Shown piece after piece: positions 7,731 to 16,448 of a DNA stretch of 64,000 nucleotides (positions are counted from its first letter, which is position 1; every line of letters begins with the position of its first letter). The notes under the pieces were generated by a model that saw only the letters and a list, made by a program, of their open reading frames with translations, had not been told where the DNA came from and did not search any database. The translations under genes were made by a program, and so were the position numbers. Source of the stretch: Paenarthrobacter ureafaciens. Its GTDB lineage: Bacteria; Actinomycetota; Actinomycetes; Actinomycetales; Micrococcaceae. The stretch is taken from assembly GCF_004028095.1 (NCBI RefSeq), contig NZ_SBHM01000007.1:1550001-1614000 (forward strand), given 5' to 3'.

Positions 7731-8630
7731 ATGACCAGCAACTACACCGTTACCGTCCTCGGCCTGGGTGCCATGGGCCTGCCGATGGCAACCCGCCTTG
7801 CATCCGAGCTGACCGTCCACGGCTTCGACATCGCCGAAGCCCGCCTGGATCTCGCCGCCGCGGCAGGCATCAAGACCTTCAGCACTGCCCGCGAAGCCTC
7901 CGAAGGCGCGGACGCCCTGCTCCTGGCGGTCCGCAACGGCGAGCAGCTGAACGACGTCCTGTTCGGTGAGAACGGCGTGGCTCCCGTCCTGAAGCCGGGC
8001 GCCGTCGTGATCCTCGGCAGCACCGTGGGCACCGAGGCCATTCCGGCAACGGTGGCCAAGCTTGCCGAATACGGTGTGTCCCTTGTTGACGCCCCGCTGT
8101 CCGGTGGCCCGAAGCGCGCCGGGGAAGGCGACCTCCTGATCGTCGTCGGCGCAGAGCCCGAGGCGCTCGGGAAGGCCCGTCCTGCCCTTGAGCTCCTTGC
8201 CTCCACCCTCAGCATCGTTGGCGACAAGCCCGGTGACGGCCAGGCCCTCAAGACCGTCAACCAGCTCCTGTGCGGCGTCCATATTGCCGCTGCTGCCGAG
8301 GCCATGGCCCTCGCCGACGCGCTTGGCCTTGACCAAGCCAAGACCCTCGCCGCGCTCGAAGCCGGCGCTGCGGGATCCTTCATGCTCTCCAACCGCGGCC
8401 CGCGCATCCTGGAGGCCTACACTGAAGAAGGCGCCGAAGTCCTCAGCCGCCTGGACATCTTCGTCAAGGACATGGGAATCGTCGGCAAGGCCACCCGCGC
8501 CGCCGGCCTGGCTGCTCCCGTCGCAGCCGCCGCCGAACAGCTCTACCTCCTCGGCCAGGCCCAGGGCCTCGCCGCTGCCGACGACTCCGCCGTCATCAAG
8601 GTTGTGGCACCCGCCAAGCGCACCGCCTAA
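7731..8630 (+). CDS. NAD(P)-dependent beta-hydroxyacid dehydrogenase (LtnD-like)
   Basis: 299 residues of the 3-hydroxyisobutyrate dehydrogenase superfamily. The Rossmann motif is VLGLGAMGLPMA, the substrate loop DAPLSGGPKRAGEGDL, and the catalytic Lys lies in KTVNQLLCG (GxxxKxxNQ). ATG 7731 follows GGAGAACATC. In known four-carbon sugar-acid pathways such an enzyme oxidises L-threonate or D-erythronate at C2 before isomerisation and phosphorylation. Placement directly after the DUF1537 kinase supports that role here. Tartronate-semialdehyde reductase is a close alternative on sequence alone. Confidence 0.85.
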   Translation: MTSNYTVTVLGLGAMGLPMATRLASELTVHGFDIAEARLDLAAAAGIKTFSTAREASEGADALLLAVRNGEQLNDVLFGENGVAPVLKPGAVVILGSTVGTEAIPATVAKLAEYGVSLVDAPLSGGPKRAGEGDLLIVVGAEPEALGKARPALELLASTLSIVGDKPGDGQALKTVNQLLCGVHIAAAAEAMALADALGLDQAKTLAALEAGAAGSFMLSNRGPRILEAYTEEGAEVLSRLDIFVKDMGIVGKATRAAGLAAPVAAAAEQLYLLGQAQGLAAADDSAVIKVVAPAKRTA

Positions 8631-8688
8631 GCGGAGCCGCAACCCCGCCAGCGTCCGCATGGGCGCTTCAGCACCTCAGTAAAACCCG

Positions 8689-8717
8689 CGACGACGGCGG
8701 TCCCCCCTCCGTCGTCG
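8689..8717 (+). terminator. Intergenic hairpin in acid-sugar operon
   Basis: CGACGACGG (8689-8697) pairs with CCGTCGTCG (8709-8717) around an 11-nt C-rich loop, in the 141 bp between dehydrogenase and permease genes. No T-tract follows, so it may be a partial terminator or an RNA-stability element that lowers expression of the distal genes. Confidence 0.45.
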
Positions 8718-8771
8718 TCGCCACCTTTCGCCGGTCCCCGGACCGGTATGTCATAGGAGACATTTCCCCCA

Positions 8772-10241
8772 ATGAACCCCCTCATTAACTCCTTGATGGT
8801 TCGCGCGGCCGACGCGCCCGCCATCAAACCCGCAGTGGAGCTGGGTACTCCGCTGCTGCTGACCATCGCCGCTGCAGGCATCGCACTGCTGCTGGTGCTG
8901 ATCATCCGCTTCAAGATCCAGGCATTCGTCGCACTCCTGGCCGTCAGCATCCTTGTAGGCGTCGCGGCGCAGATCCCGCTGAAGGACATCTTCACGGTGG
9001 TGACCACGGGTGTGGGCAGCACCATGGGCAAGGTTGCGCTGCTGATCGCCCTCGGTGCCATCCTTGGCCGCATGATCGAGGTCTCCGGCGGCGTGCAGTC
9101 GCTGGCCACGCACTTCACGGAGAAGCTTGGCGCCAAGCGGGTAGCCATCGCGCTGACCGCGGTCGGCTTCCTTGTTGCCATTCCCGTGTTCTTTGAAGTG
9201 GGCGTCATCGTCCTCGTCCCGATCGTCTACGCCTTCGCCAAGATCGCGAACGTGCACCCGATTAAGTTCGGCCTGCCCATGGCCGGCATCATGCTGTCCA
9301 TCCATGTGGCCGTCCCGCCGCACCCGGGCATCGTTGCCGGCGCCGGCGTCTTCGGCGCCGACATCGGACTCATCACGCTTATTTCGCTCATCATCTGTGT
9401 CCCGCTCGGCTTCCTGTCCTACTGGGTTGCCAGCATCATGAACCGCAAGGAGTACGAGTTGCTCCCCGGCGTCAAAGCACAGGTGGAAGAGTTCGGCTCG
9501 GCCGAAACCCTGGTTCACGTAGGCCACGACGGGCCCGGAGCCCGCGCCATCGCTCCTCCGCGTCCCGGCCTGATCATGTTCCTGATCGCCGCTCCCATCG
9601 TCCAGATCCTCCTTGGCACCGTCGGCACGCTGACCATCCCCAAGGACAACTACTGGTACGGAGTGGCGTCGTTCATCGGCAACCCGTTCTTCGCTCTTCT
9701 GGTTGCCGTTGCTTTGTCCTTCTTCCTGCTGGCGGTCCGCCGCCACTGGTCCCTGAAGGAAACAGGAGAGATCTTCGAAGGCGCACTTCCTCCCGTCGCA
9801 TCCATCCTCATGGTTGTTGCAGCCGGTGGCGTGTTTGGCGAAGTCCTCCGCACGTCCGGCATCGGTGCCGCACTGTCCCACACCCTGGACAGCCTTGGCC
9901 TGCCGGTGATCGTGCTCGGCTTCATCATCTCCCTCGCCCTCCGCGCCGCGCAGGGCTCGGCAACCGTCGCAATCGTCACGACGACGGGCCTGCTCACCTC
10001 CGCGGTCATGGAAGGCGGCTACTCGCCGGCCCAGATCGCCGTGATCGTGATCGCCATCGGGTTCGGTTCGCTCGGCTTGTCCCACGTTACGGATGCTGGC
10101 TTCTGGACCGTGGTCCGCTACTACGGCCTCACCGTGTCCGACGGACTCAAGACCTGGACCGTCCTCACCACCATCCTGGGCTTGGCCGGCTTCGCCCTGA
10201 CGTACGTGGCGTGGATCCTCGTGGGCGGGCTGGGCCACTGA
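8772..10241 (+). CDS. GntP-family sugar-acid:H+ symporter
   Basis: 489 residues with about 12-14 hydrophobic segments, typical for the gluconate permease family. GntP-like stretches are VGSTMGKVALLIALGAILGR, the segment HVAVPPHPGIVAG near residue 177, and LRAAQGSATVAIVTTTGL in the C-terminal third. It imports gluconate-like or four-carbon acids across the inner membrane. The start ATG 8772 has AGGAG about eleven bases upstream. Its stop overlaps the aldolase start by one base (TGATG), indicating translational coupling with the downstream catabolic enzyme. Confidence 0.9.
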   Translation: MNPLINSLMVRAADAPAIKPAVELGTPLLLTIAAAGIALLLVLIIRFKIQAFVALLAVSILVGVAAQIPLKDIFTVVTTGVGSTMGKVALLIALGAILGRMIEVSGGVQSLATHFTEKLGAKRVAIALTAVGFLVAIPVFFEVGVIVLVPIVYAFAKIANVHPIKFGLPMAGIMLSIHVAVPPHPGIVAGAGVFGADIGLITLISLIICVPLGFLSYWVASIMNRKEYELLPGVKAQVEEFGSAETLVHVGHDGPGARAIAPPRPGLIMFLIAAPIVQILLGTVGTLTIPKDNYWYGVASFIGNPFFALLVAVALSFFLLAVRRHWSLKETGEIFEGALPPVASILMVVAAGGVFGEVLRTSGIGAALSHTLDSLGLPVIVLGFIISLALRAAQGSATVAIVTTTGLLTSAVMEGGYSPAQIAVIVIAIGFGSLGLSHVTDAGFWTVVRYYGLTVSDGLKTWTVLTTILGLAGFALTYVAWILVGGLGH

Positions 10242-11116
10242 TGCGTGCCCAACTCGACCAGCTGGTCAGCTCTGCCCTGGCCTCCGGATCCGCCGTTCCC
10301 GCTTTCACGTGCTACGACTTCACCACCGCCATGGCCGTGGTTTCGGCGGCCGAGGAAGCACGGTCAGGCGTGATCCTGCTGGTAGCCCCGAAAACCGCGG
10401 CAACGCCCAACGGGCTGCGGCTCATTACAGCCTTGCGGGGACTGGCAGACAATGCCGGTGTTCCGGTCTCCGTGCAGTTGGACCACGCCTCCGACCTGCA
10501 GGTCATCCGTGACTCCGTGAATGCCGGTGCGGACGCCGTCCTGGCCGATGGTTCGTCCCTGGCCTACGAGGACAACATCGCCCTGGTTCGCGAAGTCCGT
10601 GCCATGCTCGACGCCGACGGCCATGCCGACGTCGTCATTGAAGCGGAGCTGGGTGGCTTGGCAGGGGACGAGGACCGGGCGTTCGGCGCCTCGGGTGAAG
10701 CCCCCGACGCCGGTCCTTCCGTTGCGGGTTTGACGGATCCGGAGCAGGTGAGCGACTTCGTCGGGCGAACCGGCGCGCAGTTGCTGGCAATTGCGGTGGG
10801 TAACGTGCACGGAAAGTACACGGGCGAGCCCAACATCCGCTGGGACGTCCTGCAGGACGTCGCCGCCCGGACCGATGTTCCGTTGGTGCTCCATGGCGCG
10901 TCCGGCATTCCAGCCAGTGAGCTCTCCAAAGCGTCCGCCATGCAGGTGGGCAAGGTGAACTTCAACACCGAGCTCCGCACCGGGATCCTCGCCACGCTCG
11001 AGGCTGAGACCGCGGCGCACCGTGCGGACGGCGAGAACCTGCAAGGCTTGCTGGCGCGTTGGAACGGCTCGGCATGGTCGTTCGCCGGTGCCACGCTGGC
11101 GATGTTGAACGCCTGA
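10241..11116 (+). CDS. Class II (zinc) fructose-bisphosphate-type aldolase
   Basis: 291 residues. Class II aldolase landmarks appear in order: VSVQLDHASD (zinc His/Asp), VVIEAELGGLAG (zinc Glu), LAIAVGNVHGKY (zinc His), LVLHGASGI (zinc His) and KVNFNTELR (phosphate and substrate loop). It resembles FbaA, GatY and KbaY. ATG 10241 overlaps the permease stop. In this operon it probably cleaves the phosphorylated four-carbon or related keto-acid to a triose phosphate product. The usual OtnC-type decarboxylating aldolase of threonate pathways is absent from the window, so this enzyme may replace it; that is inference. Confidence 0.85.
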   Translation: MRAQLDQLVSSALASGSAVPAFTCYDFTTAMAVVSAAEEARSGVILLVAPKTAATPNGLRLITALRGLADNAGVPVSVQLDHASDLQVIRDSVNAGADAVLADGSSLAYEDNIALVREVRAMLDADGHADVVIEAELGGLAGDEDRAFGASGEAPDAGPSVAGLTDPEQVSDFVGRTGAQLLAIAVGNVHGKYTGEPNIRWDVLQDVAARTDVPLVLHGASGIPASELSKASAMQVGKVNFNTELRTGILATLEAETAAHRADGENLQGLLARWNGSAWSFAGATLAMLNA

Positions 11117-11171
11117 CGGCAAGCGCACCAACAGTCCTCAAACGGGGACGAGGGGAGGCTAGGATCAACTC

Positions 11172-11564
11172 ATGATCCTGGCCTCCCTGATTTTTGCCCT
11201 GGTGGCAGCGTTGTTGCACGTCTACATCTTCACCATGGAGTCCATCACCTGGACCAAGCCGGCCACTTGGAAACGCTTCAGCATCACATCGCAGGCGGAC
11301 GCCGTAACCACCAAACCGCTCGCGTACAACCAGGGCTTCTACAACCTCTTCCTCGCAGTCGGGGCTCTGGCAGGCATTGTTGCCATCTGGGCCGGGGCTC
11401 CGCAGGTTGGCTGGACCCTCGTGTTCAGCTCGTGCGGATCCATGCTGCTGGCGGCCCTGGTCCTCGCGGCCAGCGGGCGGAAGTACCTCCGCGCCGCGGT
11501 GCTTCAAGGCACAACCCCGCTGCTCGCCGTCGTGCTCGGGATTGTGGCCCTCCTGCTGCCGTAG
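11172..11564 (+). CDS. DUF1304 family membrane protein
   Basis: 130 residues with four hydrophobic segments. The N-terminus MILASLIFALVAALLHVYIF, the MESITW motif and the YNQGFYNLFLAVGA segment are characteristic of DUF1304 (YqjF-type) integral membrane proteins of unknown function. It starts 55 bp after the aldolase gene on the same strand, so it may be co-transcribed, but nothing ties it to sugar-acid use. AGGATCAACTC precedes the ATG. Confidence 0.8.
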   Translation: MILASLIFALVAALLHVYIFTMESITWTKPATWKRFSITSQADAVTTKPLAYNQGFYNLFLAVGALAGIVAIWAGAPQVGWTLVFSSCGSMLLAALVLAASGRKYLRAAVLQGTTPLLAVVLGIVALLLP

Positions 11565-11578
11565 AGAAGTCCTTGCCG

Positions 11579-11998
11579 CTAGGACGCGGGCGGACCATCC
11601 TGGGCTGCGGCTTGGTCCATCCAAAAGACTTCCCAGTGGTGGCCGTCGAGGTCCCGGAATGCGCGGCTGTACATGAACCCGAGGTCCTGGGCGTCATAGG
11701 TTTCCGTACCGCCCGCTTCCAATGCTTTGGTGGCAAGCGCATCCACAGCTTCACGGCTGTCGGCCGAAAGCGCAACGATGGCCGCCGTCGAGTTGTGAGT
11801 GTCGGCGATGGGTTGCTTGGTGAACTGGGAGAACTTGTCGTGCGTCAGGAGCATGGTGTAAATCGTGTCGCTGAAAACCACGCAGGCTGCGGTTTCATCC
11901 GTGAAGTTCGGGTTGATGGTGTATCCGAGTGCGGTGTAGAAGGCCTTGGACGCCTCGAGGTCGCTGACAGGCAGGTTCACAAAAATGGAAGTTGTCAT
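11579..11998 (-). CDS. VOC family (glyoxalase/bleomycin-resistance fold) protein
   Basis: 139 residues, a single vicinal-oxygen-chelate unit pair: FVNLPVSDLEASKAFYTALG at the start and FRDLDGHHWEVFWMD at the end. The histidine and glutamate placement resembles the PhnB or glyoxalase-like subgroup. ATG 11998 was chosen because MTTSIFVNLPV is the usual start of this subgroup; the longer frame upstream runs through the intergenic region. It converges with the DUF1304 gene with a 14-bp gap. The substrate is unknown. Confidence 0.85.
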   Translation of the reverse strand: MTTSIFVNLPVSDLEASKAFYTALGYTINPNFTDETAACVVFSDTIYTMLLTHDKFSQFTKQPIADTHNSTAAIVALSADSREAVDALATKALEAGGTETYDAQDLGFMYSRAFRDLDGHHWEVFWMDQAAAQDGPPAS

Positions 11999-12167
11999 GG
12001 CTTTGATCCTGCCGGTTGCAGGTGGCTCCGTCCAGACTTGGTCCACGTTTTGTGGACAAGGATCATGAGCCGTCCCTCCACAACGGCAGCCCCCCGGACT
12101 CTGGTCCCACCAACCGCTCGGGCGGACAATGGTGTAGCACCACAGAGCATGCATCCTAGGGAGAGCC

Positions 12168-13508
12168 ATGGAAAGGGCAAGGCAGAGTCAACCTGCGCAG
12201 CGCGACCCGGCAATCGACCTTGTGCGCTTTGTCTGCCTGCTCTTGGTGGTAGTGGCCCATTGCATGATGGTCAGCCCGGTACTGCACCGGGACGGAACAG
12301 TCACCACTGAGAACACCCTCATGGAGCAAGCGTGGTTCACGCCGGTGGTGTGGCTCCTGATGATTGTTCCTCTGTTCTTCGTCCTGGGCGGCGTCACCGG
12401 GCTGCAGTCATGGCGGCGCTTGAAAGCGCGGGGTGGCACAGGCTTTGACTTCGCACAGCTCCGGCTCCTGCGGTTGGTCCGGCCTGCCATGGCTTTGCTG
12501 GCCCTAATGTGGGCGGGGCTGTGGGCGGCACTGCTGCTGGGCGTCCATCCGCAAGTGATCCAGCTGATGACTACAGGCGCCGCAATGCCGCTCTGGTTCC
12601 TTGCGGCGTTCCTGACCGCGCAGCTCAGCATCCCCCTGCTGGCCCGTCTCCATGACCGGCACCCGCTGGCGACCTTCGGGGCGCTCGTTGCCCTGATCAT
12701 CGCCGTCGATTCCTTGAGGGGCGCCATCCCCTTGCTGGCCTTCACCAACCTGATTTTTGTCTGGTGCGCGGTGCAGCAACTGGGCTTCTTCATGGTGGAC
12801 GGCTATTTTGAGCATCGCAGCCGTCCGTGGTTGCTCGGGATGGCGGTCTTCAGCAACCTCCTGCTCGGGCTTGCCACCGGGGTGGGCCTCTATCCAGGCA
12901 ATATGGTGGTGAACATCAACCCGCCCAACCTGTGCCTGCTGCTCCTGGGCGTATCCCAGGCGGCAACGCTTCAGCTGCTCCGGCCCGGTGTGCGCTGGCT
13001 CGGCTCCGTACGCTGGGTGCAGCGGGTCGTTGCTGTTGCCGGTCGCCGTTCCATGACGGTCTACCTGTGGCATCTTCCCCTCCTTGTGGGCATGTCCGCG
13101 CTCCTGTTGCTGACCGACTTTCCAAAGCCTTCAGCCGGCACTGCCGAATGGTGGTGGGCGCGGATCCCCGTGTTCTGCGCGGTCGTGGGCCTCTTGCTAC
13201 CTACCGTCGCGCTTCTTGGACGCCTCGAGGACCGTCCGACGGCGGCCAGTCACGCCCGGGGCCCCTCCAGGATCGCAGTGGTAACTGCCGCCGTCGTCGT
13301 TTTTGTTCCCGTCGCTGACGCCGCGTTCAACGGCCTGACGCTGGCGCTGCTGGGTGGCGGAGCTGCCTGCTTCGCGCTCGCGGTCCTGCTGCTTGGCAGG
13401 GTCCCGACGCCGGTGCTGCCGCCGGCTCCGGTGGGAGCTTCCGGCGAGCGGAACCACCAACTCTCCGCATTGCCAGAGCAGGGTTTACGTGCCAATCTCG
13501 AATCATGA
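12168..13508 (+). CDS. Acyltransferase 3 family membrane protein
   Basis: 446 residues, about ten transmembrane helices. The first helix contains RDPAIDLVRFVCLLLVVVAH with the conserved Arg and His of acyltransferase 3 (OafA/NodX-like) proteins, and helix three has FFVLGGVTG. These enzymes move acyl groups onto surface glycans, lipids or antibiotics at the membrane. ATG 12168 has GGGAG upstream. Its last four bases overlap the start of the following GNAT gene (ATGA), so the two are translated together. The acceptor is unknown. Confidence 0.82.
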   Translation: MERARQSQPAQRDPAIDLVRFVCLLLVVVAHCMMVSPVLHRDGTVTTENTLMEQAWFTPVVWLLMIVPLFFVLGGVTGLQSWRRLKARGGTGFDFAQLRLLRLVRPAMALLALMWAGLWAALLLGVHPQVIQLMTTGAAMPLWFLAAFLTAQLSIPLLARLHDRHPLATFGALVALIIAVDSLRGAIPLLAFTNLIFVWCAVQQLGFFMVDGYFEHRSRPWLLGMAVFSNLLLGLATGVGLYPGNMVVNINPPNLCLLLLGVSQAATLQLLRPGVRWLGSVRWVQRVVAVAGRRSMTVYLWHLPLLVGMSALLLLTDFPKPSAGTAEWWWARIPVFCAVVGLLLPTVALLGRLEDRPTAASHARGPSRIAVVTAAVVVFVPVADAAFNGLTLALLGGGAACFALAVLLLGRVPTPVLPPAPVGASGERNHQLSALPEQGLRANLES

Positions 13509-13861
13509 CCGAGCAAACCGACTCCTTGGCAGACTCGTTCCGCGCTGGCGTGACCACAGTGCGCAACGACCAATTCCACCGCTACGAGCTGCGTGCCGAC
13601 GGTGAACTGGCTGTGATTGCCCAGTTCATCAACCGGCCCGGTCACATCGATTTCACGCACACGGAGACCAAGCCCCAGTTCAAGGGCCAGGGGCTGGCCA
13701 AGGTTCTGGCGCACTTTGCACTGGACGACGTGGTGGCATCCGGAAAGCGCATCATTCCCCACTGCCCGTATATCGCTGCCTACCTGCAGAAGCACGAGGG
13801 TTACGAGCTGGACGTCGACTGGCCGGCGGAGAAGCCGGTGGGGGAACCGGACAACGAGTAG
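13505..13861 (+). CDS. Small GNAT-type N-acetyltransferase (YjdJ/GCN5-related)
   Basis: 118 residues. It is the short one-domain GCN5-related class: HIDFTHTETKPQFKGQGLAK carries the Q-x-x-G-x-G/A acetyl-CoA loop, and RIIPHCPYIAAYLQKHEGY is the conserved end of this subgroup, which is found in bacteria and in mitochondria (NATD1-like). It overlaps the acyltransferase gene by four bases. Substrate unknown. The C-terminal tail WPAEKPVGEPDNE is acidic and probably disordered. Confidence 0.85.
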   Translation: MTEQTDSLADSFRAGVTTVRNDQFHRYELRADGELAVIAQFINRPGHIDFTHTETKPQFKGQGLAKVLAHFALDDVVASGKRIIPHCPYIAAYLQKHEGYELDVDWPAEKPVGEPDNE

Positions 13862-13864
13862 GCC

Positions 13865-14467
13865 CTAACCCAACCGCCCGGGACGTCGACGGGGCTTTAA
13901 GGAAGAACTGCGGCTGGAAGGGCGATAGGCCACCTCCGGGCGCGCTGGACCGGACATCCATCCCGTAGGCGCTCCGTTGAGCGAAACGATCGCGTCGTGT
14001 TCGTCGGCGATAATTTCGCCGCGGCACGTGGCTTGCACCTGCATCGCACTGATCAGGCTGCCTCCGTGGAGGTGGTCCGCATCAGTGACCCTGTACGAGA
14101 AAGTCCTCATCATGGTCTGGCCCGGCTCCAGGCTTGGTACCTCCAACTCCTCGGATCCGGGGTTCGAGGTGTAGTTGAGCGAGTCCATGCCCTCGTTGGT
14201 GAAGGATCGCGGAATGAGGCGCACTTGCCTTAGGTGGCTGCGTGAGTCATTGGTGACCCATGCGGTGAAGATGACCGTATCGCCAGGTACGGCGTGCGTC
14301 CTGTCAGCCCTGTAAAGGAGGGCCACCCGGCCGGCATGCTTCTTGCGGCTCAAGGCTCCGGAACGCCGTCCGGGCAGGCCTCTCGCAACCTTTTCCGGCC
14401 GTCCCGGCGTGCCTTGATTCAGGGCGCGGACGAGCTTCAGCGTGTGGCGGTTACCGCGGAGGTCCAT
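13865..14467 (-). CDS. DUF11-like domain protein without signal peptide
   Basis: 200 residues. The first third is basic (RGNRHTLKLVRAL, GRRSGALSRKKHAG). The middle folds like a DUF11/beta-sandwich repeat: HAVPGDTVIFTAWVTNDS, then LEPGQTMMRTFSYRVTD and QVQATCRGEIIADEHDA. The C-terminus is again Arg- and Ser-rich. No signal peptide or membrane helix is visible, which is odd for a domain usually displayed outside the cell. The start is ATG 14467 with GAGG close upstream; a GTG at 14482 is possible. It is divergent from the sigma-factor fusion gene, with 58 bp between, and shares the domain type of both proteins encoded to its right. Confidence 0.6.
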   Translation of the reverse strand: MDLRGNRHTLKLVRALNQGTPGRPEKVARGLPGRRSGALSRKKHAGRVALLYRADRTHAVPGDTVIFTAWVTNDSRSHLRQVRLIPRSFTNEGMDSLNYTSNPGSEELEVPSLEPGQTMMRTFSYRVTDADHLHGGSLISAMQVQATCRGEIIADEHDAIVSLNGAPTGWMSGPARPEVAYRPSSRSSSLKPRRRPGRLG

Positions 14468-14525
14468 TGATCCTCGATCCACTTGGGGGCGTGATATTCC
14501 CCTTAGTGGGCCTTAGGGGCGAATC

Positions 14526-16220
14526 GTGACGCAGATGACGCGATCGTATTATCCGGTTACGCATCTTGTTTCAAGTGGCCCGCAATCTGATGTAACACTA
14601 TTGTTTGTGGATCAAGTATCGGAGGTCGGGGGTGACGGTGGTGCCCCGACCTTGGCGTTGGATGATTACACCGACCCCCAGGCGATCGCCCTGGTGCGGG
14701 AAGGCAGCCAGGAAGCCTTCGATGTCCTGTACCGGCGCCACTTGAACGCAGCCCTCTATGTCGCGCGGACGCAGGCTGACAATTTCAGCGATGCGGACGA
14801 CGTCGTGGCAGAGGCCTTCGCTTCCATTTACCAGTCGTTGACTGAGGGCAAAGGCCCCAAAGAGTACTTCCGATCCTATCTGCTCACCGTCGTTCGGCGC
14901 ACAGCCCACGACCGGAACCGCAAGTCGCGCCGAGTGCCGGTTGCGGGTGACAACGGCGTTCTGGACTCCGTCGTTATAGATGAAGACCGCATCATCAATG
15001 AATTCGAGTCAGCCGTCATGGCCAAGGCGTTCAGGTCATTGCCCGAGCGCTGGCAGGCAGTCCTGTGGCACATCGACATTGAAGGCTTGAAACCGGCGGC
15101 TGCGGCTCCTTTCATCGGGTTGAGCCCGAACGGCGTGTCGTCACTTGCCCTCAGGGCGCGGGAGGGCCTGCGGCAGGCGTACCTTCAGTTCCACATCGGC
15201 GGATCACCCGACGACGGGTGCGCAGAGTTCTCCAGCCAGTTGGGGAAGTATGCGCGGAACGCCTTGAAGCGCACTACCCGCGAAAAAGTGGACGCGCACT
15301 TGGCCGGCTGTGCCAAATGCACCGCCTTGCTCGTGGAACTCAACGACATTCAAAGCGGCATGCGCACGCTCCTGTTCCCGCTGCTCACGGGTGTTGCCTT
15401 CACTCCCGACGTCGTGGCGGCCTACTTGTCGGGGACAGCACCCCTTCCCGGAGGGACGTCTGTAGCAGCGGCTTCCAGTGATGCCCGGAGGTCCGGGAGC
15501 CCGGGAAAGATCACCGCCGCGGTGGTGGCGGGAGCCCTCGCTATTGCCGGGCTGGCTGCTGCGCTGGTCCCCACCGGTTCCGAGACGACGGCCGCACCGG
15601 ACTCCGCGACAGAAGCACCGCCCGCGGTCGTCGAGCCTTCCGCCACGCCTTCCGGCCGCGCCGAACCGCCGGCTGCCACCCCGACGTCGGTCCCTCCTGC
15701 GGCGGCCCCCACGGAACCTGCGGCGTCCCCGGCTCCGCGGCCCGCCGTCGTCGTGGTCCCGATTGCGCCCGCTGCTCCAAGGGCGGCATCGGTTGTGGAC
15801 TCACCGGTTGTTCTTTCGACGTCGACGCCCGCACCATCGAACGCAGCCTCCGTCCCGCCTGCCCGAACCGTTGACGCGACTTTCACCGCGGTTCGCGGTT
15901 CCATTCCCACGGAAAGGGAACTGAACCTCGTGTTCTCGCTGACGGGCAACGGGCCTGCGGAATCCGCCGAGGCAATCTTCAGCCTGCCGGAGCAAGCCAC
16001 GTTTGTTGCCGGCAAGACCACCAGCCCCGCGGGATGGACATGTTCCAGCGCGGCGGAAAACAGCCGGCAGGTCCGGTGTGCAACTCCTGCTCTTGATCCT
16101 CACGGCCTGGATTTCAAACTTGTGGTCGCCATGCCGGTAGCCGCGGACCGGGGCACCCTGCATTACCAGTTCGGCGGCCAGGGCATCGTCACCAAGACAT
16201 TCAGCAACGCCTTTCATTAG
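14526..16220 (+). CDS. ECF sigma factor fused to zinc-finger anti-sigma, TM and DUF11-like domain
   Basis: 564 residues. Sigma region 2 spans about residues 55-120 (EAFDVLYRRHLNAALYVART, then DADDVVAEAFASIYQSL). Region 4 is at about 165-225 (LPERWQAVLWHIDIEGLKPA, then GLSPNGVSSLALRAREGL). A zf-HC2 motif (VDAHLAGCAKC) follows near residue 255, one transmembrane helix (ITAAVVAGALAIAGLAAALV) at about 328-348, a Pro/Ala/Thr linker to about 450, and a C-terminal beta domain with GWTCSS and VRCATP. Sigma, anti-sigma and outside sensor are thus one chain, so activity probably depends on conformational change or proteolysis at the membrane. Some actinobacterial ECF groups carry C-terminal extensions of this general kind. 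GTG 14526 follows AGGGGCGAATC. The next gene, a DUF11-repeat protein, is the obvious target. Confidence 0.85.
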   Translation: MTQMTRSYYPVTHLVSSGPQSDVTLLFVDQVSEVGGDGGAPTLALDDYTDPQAIALVREGSQEAFDVLYRRHLNAALYVARTQADNFSDADDVVAEAFASIYQSLTEGKGPKEYFRSYLLTVVRRTAHDRNRKSRRVPVAGDNGVLDSVVIDEDRIINEFESAVMAKAFRSLPERWQAVLWHIDIEGLKPAAAAPFIGLSPNGVSSLALRAREGLRQAYLQFHIGGSPDDGCAEFSSQLGKYARNALKRTTREKVDAHLAGCAKCTALLVELNDIQSGMRTLLFPLLTGVAFTPDVVAAYLSGTAPLPGGTSVAAASSDARRSGSPGKITAAVVAGALAIAGLAAALVPTGSETTAAPDSATEAPPAVVEPSATPSGRAEPPAATPTSVPPAAAPTEPAASPAPRPAVVVVPIAPAAPRAASVVDSPVVLSTSTPAPSNAASVPPARTVDATFTAVRGSIPTERELNLVFSLTGNGPAESAEAIFSLPEQATFVAGKTTSPAGWTCSSAAENSRQVRCATPALDPHGLDFKLVVAMPVAADRGTLHYQFGGQGIVTKTFSNAFH

Positions 16221-16402
16221 CCAGCGCCTCGCGAATCCGGCCGCCAGACATGCCATCACCTCGTGGGTTGGCTGAATTAACCAAAAAACTTCGAAATTCG
16301 CGACACGAAAGCTGTCTTGCGCCCACAGATAAGTGGTGAGCCGACTGTCGGTCTCTACTGCTGAAGTATGCCGCAGCTTTCGGCGACACGAGTCTCCCGA
16401 AA

Positions 16403-16442
16403 CCGGCGCTAGCCAGGTGGCGTGCAACCACCGAAATGCCGG
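16403..16442 (+). ncRNA. Candidate structured leader hairpin 1
   Basis: In the 287 bp between the sigma fusion and the surface-protein gene, CCGGC (16403-16407) pairs with GCCGG (16438-16442), enclosing GGTGG (16416-16420) paired with CCACC (16428-16432) and a CGTGCAA loop. The asymmetric internal loops (GCTAGCCA and GAAAT) look like a folded RNA rather than a simple terminator. No known riboswitch consensus was recognised. Confidence 0.4.
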
Positions 16443-16448
16443 AGCCGT

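Noticed and set aside
8751..10238. 495-codon antisense frame over the GntP gene
   Set aside because: Extremely Asp/Gly/His-rich composition without any domain; it mirrors the codon bias of the permease gene.
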